DNA from: JAITVB01 sp031553805
Lineage (GTDB): Bacteria > Bacteroidota > Bacteroidia > Bacteroidales > Rikenellaceae
Assembly: GCA_031553805.1 (NCBI GenBank)
Contig: JAVBLC010000001.1
Span: 62,001 to 126,000, forward strand
Length of the DNA: 64,000 nucleotides
Direction of reading: 5' to 3'
The translations under genes and the position numbers were made by a program. Positions 43,233-50,448 of this stretch are shown piece by piece (positions within the stretch are counted from its first letter, which is position 1; the number at the start of each line of letters is the position of its first letter). Under the pieces are notes generated by a model. It was not told the DNA's origin and made no database searches. It saw nothing but the letters and a program-made list of their open reading frames with translations.

Positions 43233-44419
43233 TGTACCGATTTCTCACTTTATGCCTGTTTTTCTGCCTGCTCGGGACAGCCGCAGCAGGCCAGACCGTT
43301 GAGGAGCTGCAGCGCCAGGCCAAGGCTGCCCAGGCCGAGATCGACGCCACCAACGTCCTGATCGAGAAGAACAAGAGTGCCCAAACAAGCAACCAGGCCC
43401 AATTGCGCCTGATCAACTCGAACATCTCTAACCGCAAACGGATCGTCGCCAACCTCGACCGGCAGATCACACTGATCAACGGCGACATCAACTCGAAAAG
43501 CAGCACCGTCGGCCGCCTCGAACACGAACTGGCGGCCCTGAAGACCGAATATGCGGCGATGACGGTCGACGCCTACCGCAATTACCGGACGAATACTTTC
43601 ATGGCATTCCTCTTCGCGGCTTCCGACTTCAACGACGTCTCGCGCCGCATCTACTATATGAAGCGCTACACGCTGATGCGCGAGCGCAAGGCGGCCCAGA
43701 TCGACTCGTTATCGCTCCGCCTTTCGGAAGACATCGTCGAGTTGGGCCACAAGAAAGAGTCGCTCGACGAAACCGTCCAATCACGCACCCTGGAAATCAA
43801 CCATCTGGCGACCGAAGAGTCGAGCTACCGCCGGATCGCCTCGACGCTCAACACACAGGCCACTCAATACAAAACCCAGCTGGCCCAAAAGCAAAAAGTG
43901 CTCGACAACCTGCAGGCTCAGATCCGCCGCCTGATAGAGGAAGAGGCCCGGCGGTCGCAGGGACAAACCCGCACCACGGCCGAAACCGAAGCTTTTGTGG
44001 CCCTCTCCGGACGATTTGACCAAAACCAGGGCAGGTTGCCCCTTCCCATGTCGGGCGGAGTGATCATCGACCACTACGGCACCCACCCCCATCCGACACA
44101 GAAGAACCTGACAGTCAACAACACAGGCGTCAACATCGCCGCCGAACGGGGAGCAAACGTGCGGGCCGTGTTCGAGGGCGAAGTCAAGGTCGTCTTCCTC
44201 TCCCCGGGGCTCAACAACAGCGTGATCATCCGCCACGGGAGCTACCTGACCTCCTACTCCAACCTCGAAACGGTCAACGTCAAGGTAGGCGACAAAGTGA
44301 CCCTCAACCAAATTATCGGAAAAATTTCCGGTGGCACGGACGCCGAAAATTATATGCTCCACTTCGAAGTCTGGAAAGAGCGCGAAAACCTCAATCCGGA
44401 ACTCTGGCTGAGGCGATAG
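43229..44419 (+). CDS. EnvC-like murein hydrolase activator (degenerate LytM domain)
   Basis: 396 residues. Signal peptide MMYRFLTLCLFFCLLGTAAAGQ, a long coiled coil (~23-260, starting VEELQRQAKAAQAEIDATN), and a C-terminal M23/LytM fold (~285-395). The zinc ligands are missing: the HxxxD site reads NNTGVNIAAERG, and the HxH site reads MLHFEVW with only the second His. That pattern is known from EnvC and NlpD, which activate cell-wall amidases instead of cutting peptidoglycan. The start overlaps the TPR gene by 4 bp. Confidence 0.92.
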   Translation: MMYRFLTLCLFFCLLGTAAAGQTVEELQRQAKAAQAEIDATNVLIEKNKSAQTSNQAQLRLINSNISNRKRIVANLDRQITLINGDINSKSSTVGRLEHELAALKTEYAAMTVDAYRNYRTNTFMAFLFAASDFNDVSRRIYYMKRYTLMRERKAAQIDSLSLRLSEDIVELGHKKESLDETVQSRTLEINHLATEESSYRRIASTLNTQATQYKTQLAQKQKVLDNLQAQIRRLIEEEARRSQGQTRTTAETEAFVALSGRFDQNQGRLPLPMSGGVIIDHYGTHPHPTQKNLTVNNTGVNIAAERGANVRAVFEGEVKVVFLSPGLNNSVIIRHGSYLTSYSNLETVNVKVGDKVTLNQIIGKISGGTDAENYMLHFEVWKERENLNPELWLRR

Positions 44420-44467
44420 CCCGATTAGGCCCCGAAGCTGCTAAAAAACGCCTGAAAACGACGAAAA

Positions 44468-44896
44468 ATGGCCATTACCTACCATACCGAGAACACCCCG
44501 TTCCGTTACCGCGGCCGGCGGGCCACCACCCGGTGGATCCGTGAAACTGCGACCGGGGAAGGACGCCGGTGCGGTGAGGTGGCCATCATTTTCTGCGGCG
44601 ACGATTTTCTGCTGGCCCTGAACCGAAAACACCTGGGCCACGACTATTATACCGACATCATCACCTTCGACTACTCGGAGGGAGATATCATCTCGGGCGA
44701 TCTGTTCATCAGCGTCGACACCGTGGCCGACAACGCCCGCGGGCTGGGAATTTCCTTTGCCCTGGAGTTGCAGCGGGTAGTGATACACGGTATCCTGCAC
44801 CTGTGCGGATACCCCGACAAAACACAAAAAGAGGCCGCCACGATGCGTGCCAAGGAAGAATATTACCTGGCCCGCCGGGCCGGGATCGAGCAATGA
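44468..44896 (+). CDS. ybeY: rRNA maturation endoribonuclease YbeY
   Basis: 142 residues. Single-strand endoribonuclease that processes 16S rRNA 3' ends and aids ribosome quality control. TDIITFDYSEGDIISGDLFIS and VVIHGILHLCGYPDKT are the family blocks. In the zinc site, His107 and His111 are present, but the third ligand position (usually His, ten residues after the first) is Asp117. I recall similar GY-DK sequences from other Bacteroidota. The stop overlaps the mnmG start as ATGA. Confidence 0.93.
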   Translation: MAITYHTENTPFRYRGRRATTRWIRETATGEGRRCGEVAIIFCGDDFLLALNRKHLGHDYYTDIITFDYSEGDIISGDLFISVDTVADNARGLGISFALELQRVVIHGILHLCGYPDKTQKEAATMRAKEEYYLARRAGIEQ

Positions 44897-46764
44897 AATT
44901 CGCGTATGACATTATCGTAGTCGGAGCCGGTCACGCCGGTTGCGAGGCAGCCACGGCGGCAGCCCGGATGGGTTCGCAAGTGCTGCTGGTGACGATGGAC
45001 CTGGGCAAAACGGCCCAGATGTCGTGCAACCCGGCCGTAGGCGGGGTGGCCAAAGGGCAGATCGTGCGCGAAATCGATGCCCTGGGCGGACAGATGGGCC
45101 TGATCACCGACCGGTCGACGATCCAGTTCCGGATGCTCAACCGCTCGAAAGGGGCCGCGATGTGGAGCCCCCGCGCACAGTGCGACAAAGAACTGTTTTC
45201 TTTGCTCTGGCGCCGCACGCTCGAACAGACCCCGAATCTTTTTTTATGGCAGGACGCCGTGACCGAACTGGTCCTCGAAAACGGGGCAGCGACCGGTGTA
45301 CGCACGCGTTTCGGGGTCGAATTCCGGGCCCGGGCCGTGATCCTGACCGCCGGCACTTTCCTGAACGGCCTGATGCACATCGGCCGCACCCAGGCTCCGG
45401 GCGGACGCGCGGGCGACCCTCCTTCGACGGGCATCAGCGAACAGCTCCGCACCGCCGGATTCGAGGTCGGCCGAATGAAAACCGGCACCCCTGCCCGGCT
45501 CGACGCCCGCACGATCGATTTTTCGAAATTGGACCGGCAAGCGGGGGACGAATCACCGGCAAAATTCTCATTTTCACCTGATACAGAGCCGGTTAAAAAT
45601 CAATCACCCTGTTACCTGGCCTACACTTCGCTGAGGGTGCACGACACGCTGCGCACAGGCTTTGCCGACTCACCGCTCTTTAACGGCACGATCCGCGGCA
45701 TCGGTCCGCGCTACTGCCCGAGCATCGAAGATAAACTCCGCACATTCGCAGACAAGGAACAGCACCAACTTTTTCTCGAACCCGAAGGACGCGAAACGAC
45801 CGAATATTACCTGAACGGATTCTCGTCGTCACTTCCCTGGCAAGTACAGGTCGAAGCACTGCAACACATTGAAGGACTGGAGAATATACATATTTTTCGC
45901 CCCGGCTACGCCATCGAGTACGACTACTTCCCGCCGACCCAATTGCGCCACACACTCGAAACAAAACTCATTGATAATCTGTATTTTGCAGGTCAAATCA
46001 ACGGTACGACAGGTTACGAGGAAGCCGGAGCGCAGGGCCTGATGGCCGGGATCAACGCCCACATAAAACTGAACGACGGAGAGCCGTTCGTGCTGGACCG
46101 CGATGAAGCATATATCGGCGTGCTGATCGACGACTTGGTGACCAAAGGGGTCGACGAGCCTTATCGGATGTTCACCTCGCGGGCCGAGTACCGGATCCTG
46201 TTGCGGCAGGACAACGCCGATATGCGCCTTACGCCCCGCGGCTACGCCATCAGTCTGGCCTCGGAAGAGCGCTTTCGCGCCGCAACGATCAAGCAAGAAC
46301 GGATCGAGGGATTGGTAAAATTTATCGAACGGCTGAGCGTCGCCCCCGAAGATCTTTGCGATTATCTGGCATCTGTCGGTTCTCCTGCCCTCGTCCAAAA
46401 GCGAAAACTTTTTGATATTCTACTCCGCAACGAAATTACGATTGCCGGCTTATCGGCCCACCTCCCCGCCCTATCTTCCTATATGCGGGAGCAAGGGTGC
46501 GACGACGAAGTGGTCGAATCGGCCGAGATCCTGATCAAATACGGCGGCTACATTGAGCGCGAGCGCCAGGTTGCCGACAAACTGTCGCGGCTGGAACGGA
46601 TCCCGATCCGCCCTGATTTCGACTTCAACACCCTGACGTCGCTCTCGATCGAGTCGCGGCAAAAACTCACGCGCATCCGCCCGTCGACCATCGGTCAGGC
46701 ATCTCGCATCCCCGGGGTCTCCCCGGCCGACATCAACGTACTGCTGGTTTATTTCGGCAGATAA
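44893..46764 (+). CDS. mnmG: tRNA uridine-5-carboxymethylaminomethyl modification enzyme, FAD subunit
   Basis: With MnmE, builds cmnm5U at the wobble position of several tRNAs. 623 residues from ATG 44893. FAD-binding VVGAGHAGCEAATAAARMG (9-27), CNPAVGGVAKGQIVREIDALGG, MLNRSKGAAMWSPRAQ, the GTFLNGLMHIG and PGGRAGD segments, FAGQINGTTGYEEAGAQGL and the C-terminal helical MnmE-binding domain (SRIPGVSPADINVLLVYFGR). Translationally coupled to ybeY. In many bacteria mnmG (gidA) lies by oriC and parAB; here two parS sites follow it directly. Confidence 0.98.
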   Translation: MKFAYDIIVVGAGHAGCEAATAAARMGSQVLLVTMDLGKTAQMSCNPAVGGVAKGQIVREIDALGGQMGLITDRSTIQFRMLNRSKGAAMWSPRAQCDKELFSLLWRRTLEQTPNLFLWQDAVTELVLENGAATGVRTRFGVEFRARAVILTAGTFLNGLMHIGRTQAPGGRAGDPPSTGISEQLRTAGFEVGRMKTGTPARLDARTIDFSKLDRQAGDESPAKFSFSPDTEPVKNQSPCYLAYTSLRVHDTLRTGFADSPLFNGTIRGIGPRYCPSIEDKLRTFADKEQHQLFLEPEGRETTEYYLNGFSSSLPWQVQVEALQHIEGLENIHIFRPGYAIEYDYFPPTQLRHTLETKLIDNLYFAGQINGTTGYEEAGAQGLMAGINAHIKLNDGEPFVLDRDEAYIGVLIDDLVTKGVDEPYRMFTSRAEYRILLRQDNADMRLTPRGYAISLASEERFRAATIKQERIEGLVKFIERLSVAPEDLCDYLASVGSPALVQKRKLFDILLRNEITIAGLSAHLPALSSYMREQGCDDEVVESAEILIKYGGYIERERQVADKLSRLERIPIRPDFDFNTLTSLSIESRQKLTRIRPSTIGQASRIPGVSPADINVLLVYFGR

Positions 46765-46770
46765 CCCCGA

Positions 46771-46786
46771 TGTTCCACGTGGAACA
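46771..46786. other. parS centromere site 1
   Basis: TGTTCCACGTGGAACA, a perfect 16-bp palindrome, the ParB-binding site form found across bacteria (the canonical one is TGTTTCACGTGAAACA). It begins 6 bp after mnmG. Confidence 0.88.
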
Positions 46787-46802
46787 TCCCCAAAAAGAAT
46801 AA

Positions 46803-46818
46803 TGTTCCACGTGGAACA
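46803..46818. other. parS centromere site 2
   Basis: A second identical TGTTCCACGTGGAACA, 16 bp after the first (32 bp centre to centre, three helical turns) and 12 bp before the thiC start. The pair occupies almost the whole mnmG-thiC spacer. parA and parB themselves are not in the window. Confidence 0.88.
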
Positions 46819-46830
46819 TTTGCAAAAACT

Positions 46831-48366
46831 ATGACAAAAGAACGACTGTTTGACCTGAAAAAAGATGGCGCCGCGCGAATTTATCGCGAAACGGCGTCCG
46901 GAATTCGGGTCGGAATGAAGGAAATCTCGCTTCAAAACGGAGAAAAAATAGCCGTTTACGATACGGCGGGCGTTTATGGCGAAGAGAACTATTTGATCAA
47001 CGCTCAAGACGGAATCCCCAAAGTGCGCGAAAAATGGCTTGCGGCACGCGGCGAAGGCGCAAAAACACAACTTTGGTATGCCCGAAACGGGCAAATTACC
47101 CCCGAAATGGAGTATGTCGCCCTGCGCGAAAGCCAGGATGTCGACGAAAACGAACGAATCACGCCGGAGTTTGTGCGAAAAGAAATCGCCGAAGGACGGG
47201 CGATTATTCCGGCCAACCATCGGCATCCGGAGACCGAGCCGATGATTATCGGCCGGAATTTTCTGGTAAAAATCAACGCCAACATCGGCAACTCGGCCCT
47301 CGGATCGGACATTGACGCCGAAATCGAAAAGGCATTATGGGCCATCAAATGGGGCGCTGACACCGTCATGGACCTTTCAACAGGCAAAGATATCCATAAA
47401 ACGCGCGAGGCAATCCTGCGAAACGTCCCCGTCCCAGTCGGCACAGTGCCCATTTATCAAGCGCTTGAAAAGGTCAACGGTGTGGTCGAAAACCTGACCT
47501 GGGAGGCCTATTACGAAACGCTGGTCGAACAATGCGAACAGGGCGTCGACTATTTCACCATCCATGCCGGGTTGTTGCGGGAACACCTCCCCTGCGCACT
47601 GAACCGGACCACGGGCATCGTTTCGCGCGGCGGATCGATCCTGGCCAAGTGGATGGAACACCACAGGAAGGAAAACTTTCTCTACACCCATTTCGAAGAG
47701 ATCTGCGAACTGCTTAAAAGATACGACGTTGCCTTTTCGCTGGGCGACGGCCTGCGCCCCGGCAGTATCGCCGACGCAAACGACGAAGCACAATTCGGCG
47801 AATTAAAAACGCTCGGCGAACTGACCCAAATCGCCTGGAAACACGACGTACAGGTGATTATCGAGGGCCCCGGCCACGTACCGATGAACAAGATCAAGGA
47901 GAATATGGATCTCCAGCTCGAATACTGCCACGGTGCCCCGTTCTACACGCTCGGCCCGCTTGTTTGCGACATCGGAGCCGGTTACGATCACATTACGTCG
48001 GCCATCGGTGCGGCAATGATCGGATGGTACGGCACGGCGATGCTCTGCTACGTTACGACGAAAGAACATCTTGCCCTACCGAACAAGGACGATGTGCGCG
48101 AGGGCGTGGTGACCTACAAGATCGCTGCCCACGCAGCCGACCTGGCCAAAGGGCATCCAGGGGCGGCTTACCGCGATCTGCAGATGAGCCGGGCGCGCTA
48201 TGACTTCCGTTGGGCCGACCAGTTTAACCTCTCGCTCGACCCCGAACGGGCCCGGAGATTTCATCTTGAGATGATCCGCAACAGCGATGTAGATTATTGC
48301 GGGATGTGCGGACCGCACTTTTGCGCGATGCGCATCTCGAAATCGATCAAAAAGAGCGATAAATAG
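46831..48366 (+). CDS. thiC: Phosphomethylpyrimidine synthase (HMP-P synthase)
   Basis: Radical-SAM rearrangement of aminoimidazole ribotide to HMP-phosphate for thiamine synthesis. 511 residues: short form lacking the long N-terminal domain. GRNFLVKINANIGNSALGSD, ADTVMDLSTGKDIHKTRE, TIHAGLLREHLPCALNRTTGIVSRGGS, EGPGHVPMNKI and the C-terminal cluster ligands Cys490, Cys493, Cys498 (CGMCGPHFC). No other thi gene is near and the 66-bp leader holds parS sites, with no room for a TPP riboswitch. The first third uses more A-rich codons than its neighbours. Confidence 0.97.
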   Translation: MTKERLFDLKKDGAARIYRETASGIRVGMKEISLQNGEKIAVYDTAGVYGEENYLINAQDGIPKVREKWLAARGEGAKTQLWYARNGQITPEMEYVALRESQDVDENERITPEFVRKEIAEGRAIIPANHRHPETEPMIIGRNFLVKINANIGNSALGSDIDAEIEKALWAIKWGADTVMDLSTGKDIHKTREAILRNVPVPVGTVPIYQALEKVNGVVENLTWEAYYETLVEQCEQGVDYFTIHAGLLREHLPCALNRTTGIVSRGGSILAKWMEHHRKENFLYTHFEEICELLKRYDVAFSLGDGLRPGSIADANDEAQFGELKTLGELTQIAWKHDVQVIIEGPGHVPMNKIKENMDLQLEYCHGAPFYTLGPLVCDIGAGYDHITSAIGAAMIGWYGTAMLCYVTTKEHLALPNKDDVREGVVTYKIAAHAADLAKGHPGAAYRDLQMSRARYDFRWADQFNLSLDPERARRFHLEMIRNSDVDYCGMCGPHFCAMRISKSIKKSDK

Positions 48367-48504
48367 ACGCTCGATCCGGCCGAGGGACACAAAAAGGAAT
48401 CCGTGGAATTCTCAGCAGGTTAAGCAAGGGGGAATTTCACAATAACATTCTTTAAATAAGAAACTTAGGCCATCTTGAAGCAATACCCTCGATTGGTCTC
48501 AAAA

Positions 48505-48547
48505 AAATTTGGGGGACACTTTTTTTGCAAAAGTGTCCCCCAAATTT
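48505..48547. terminator. Bidirectional terminator between thiC and glnS
   Basis: 19-bp arms AAATTTGGGGGACACTTTT and AAAAGTGTCCCCCAAATTT around a 5-nt loop, with T-rich tracts on both sides. It lies between convergent stops at 48366 and 48569. The core GACACTTTT/AAAAGTGTC resembles the terminal palindromes of the nested-hairpin elements. The preceding 138 bp show no gene. Confidence 0.8.
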
Positions 48548-48568
48548 TTATTTTCAGGAACCTGCCCC

Positions 48569-50254
48569 CTACTCCTTCGACGCGATCTTGGCCCAGGAGT
48601 CCTTGAGGGTCACCGTCCTGTTAAAGACGGCTTTCCCGGCTGAAGAATCTTTGTCCTTACAGAAATAGCCCAAGCGCTCGAATTGAAACTTGTCGCCCAA
48701 GGCCGCATCGGCCAAGGCGGGTTCAAGGTAGCCGGTCACGACTTTCAAAGAGTCGGGATTCAAAAAGTCCTTAAACGTCTGCCCCTCTTCCACATCGTCA
48801 GGGGATTCTTTTGAGAACAGGCGGTCGAACAGACGGATTTCGGCCGGAACGGCGTGTGAAGCCGACACCCAATGGATAATCCCTTTCACCTTGCGACCGT
48901 CGGAAGACCCGCCGCTGCCCGATTCCGGATCGTAGATGCAATGTAATTCGACGACTTTCCCGCTTGTATCTTTTATTACATCTTCGCACTTGATGATGTA
49001 GCCGTAGCGAAGCCTTACCTCGCCTCCGGGCGTCAAACGAAAATATTTTTTCGGCGGGATTTCCATAAAGTCATCGCGGTCGATATAGAGCTCGCGCGAG
49101 AAAGGCACTTCACGGCGTCCTGCAGCCTCATTTTCGGGGTTGTTAATGCAGGAGATCGTTTCGATTTTTCCTTCGGGATAATTGGTAATGACCACCTTAA
49201 TGGGATCAAGAACGGCCATCCGGCGTTCGGCGATGCGGTTCAGGTCTTCGCGCACGCAGAACTCGAGCAGCCCCAGGTCGATCACATTGTCGCGCTTGGC
49301 CACCCCCACGCGGTCGGCAAAGGCGCGGATCGACTCAGGCGTATACCCGCGGCGGCGCAGGGCGCAGATGGTCGGCATACGCGGATCGTCCCAGCCGACA
49401 ACGAGCTTTTCCTGTACCAATTGCAATAATTTTCGTTTGCTCATCACCGTGTAGGTAAGGTTCAGGCGGGCAAACTCATATTGATGGCTCGGGAAGATGC
49501 CCAGTTCGGCAATAAACCAGTCGTAAAGCGGCCGGTGTACGTCAAACTCAAGCGTACAAATCGAATGGGTAATGCGCTCGATCGAGTCCGACTCGCCATG
49601 AGCATAGTCATACATCGGATAGATGCACCATTTGTCACCCGTCCGGTGATGCTCGGAATGTAATATCCGATACATAATCGGGTCGCGCAACAACATATTC
49701 GGATGAGCCATATCGATCTTGGCCCTCAGCACTTTAGATCCATCGGGGAACTCTCCGGCACGCATCCGGGTAAACAAGTCGAGGTTTTCTTCCACCGATC
49801 GGCTGCGCCATGGACTCTCCTGACCGGGAACGGTAACCGTTCCGCGCGTGAGGCGGATCTCTTCCTGCGTCTGGTCGTCGACATAGGCCTTGCCCTTACG
49901 GATCAACTCAAGCGCCCAGTCATAGAGCTGCTCGAAATAATCCGAAGCGTAGTACTCGCCCGCCCACTGGAACCCCAGCCAACGCACGTCTTCCTTGATC
50001 GAATCGACGTACTCGACATCCTCCTTGACGGGATTGGTATCGTCGAAACGCAAGTTACACAGGCCGTTATATCTCTTGGCCAGGCCAAAATTAAGGCAGA
50101 TCGACTTGGCGTGCCCGATATGAAGGTACCCGTTCGGTTCCGGCGGAAAACGCGTATGGACCCGGGTATTCCCCTGCCGGATATCGTTTTCGATAATCTC
50201 TTCCAGAAAATTCAGCGACCGTTCAACAGCCCCCTCTTGCAGCACTTCACTCAT
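48569..50254 (-). CDS. glnS: Glutamine-tRNA ligase
   Basis: Class I synthetase charging tRNA-Gln directly. 561 residues. RFPPEPNGYLHIGHAKS (HIGH at 45-48), LRFDDTNP, the tRNA-acceptor domain, LNLTYTVMSKRKLLQLV (KMSKS equivalent MSKRK) and the C-terminal double beta-barrel anticodon-binding domain (HWVSASHAVPAEIRLFDRLF). Full length for the GlnRS rather than the GluRS branch. A -7 like TATATTTG lies at 50283-50276. Confidence 0.97.
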   Translation of the reverse strand: MSEVLQEGAVERSLNFLEEIIENDIRQGNTRVHTRFPPEPNGYLHIGHAKSICLNFGLAKRYNGLCNLRFDDTNPVKEDVEYVDSIKEDVRWLGFQWAGEYYASDYFEQLYDWALELIRKGKAYVDDQTQEEIRLTRGTVTVPGQESPWRSRSVEENLDLFTRMRAGEFPDGSKVLRAKIDMAHPNMLLRDPIMYRILHSEHHRTGDKWCIYPMYDYAHGESDSIERITHSICTLEFDVHRPLYDWFIAELGIFPSHQYEFARLNLTYTVMSKRKLLQLVQEKLVVGWDDPRMPTICALRRRGYTPESIRAFADRVGVAKRDNVIDLGLLEFCVREDLNRIAERRMAVLDPIKVVITNYPEGKIETISCINNPENEAAGRREVPFSRELYIDRDDFMEIPPKKYFRLTPGGEVRLRYGYIIKCEDVIKDTSGKVVELHCIYDPESGSGGSSDGRKVKGIIHWVSASHAVPAEIRLFDRLFSKESPDDVEEGQTFKDFLNPDSLKVVTGYLEPALADAALGDKFQFERLGYFCKDKDSSAGKAVFNRTVTLKDSWAKIASKE

Positions 50255-50303
50255 AATTAGCAGTTTTTATGGGTGCAAATATAGTAAGAAACAGCCTCTA
50301 ACT

Positions 50304-50433
50304 GGCACTTTTTGTAAAAAGGTGCGTCCCCGCACAGGGATTTACTTTACTTTGAAAAAAAATCTGCGCCAGCTGCACTTTTGCTTTGAAAAAAAATCCC
50401 TGTGCGGGGACGCACCTTGTTTATAAAAGCGGC
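50304..50433. repeat. Nested-hairpin intergenic element, rearranged copy D
   Basis: Starts with the left-end half-palindrome GGCACTTTTTGTAAAAA (50304-50320) but then runs straight into a central inverted repeat with perfect 25-bp arms (50319-50343 and 50394-50418; arm core GGTGCGTCCCCGCACAGGG) and a 50-nt loop, and ends in TTATAAAAGCGGC-TGTCGAA, a degraded form of the right end of copies A-C (which read AAAAAGCGGC-AGTCGAAGCA). It lies between two same-strand genes, just upstream of glnS and downstream of the S46 peptidase gene. Confidence 0.7.
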
Positions 50434-50448
50434 TGTCGAATCCTGTTA

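Noticed and set aside
46765..46830. TPP riboswitch upstream of thiC
   Set aside because: The gap is 66 bp, is mostly two parS palindromes, and lacks the THI-box CTGAGA and ACCTGA blocks.
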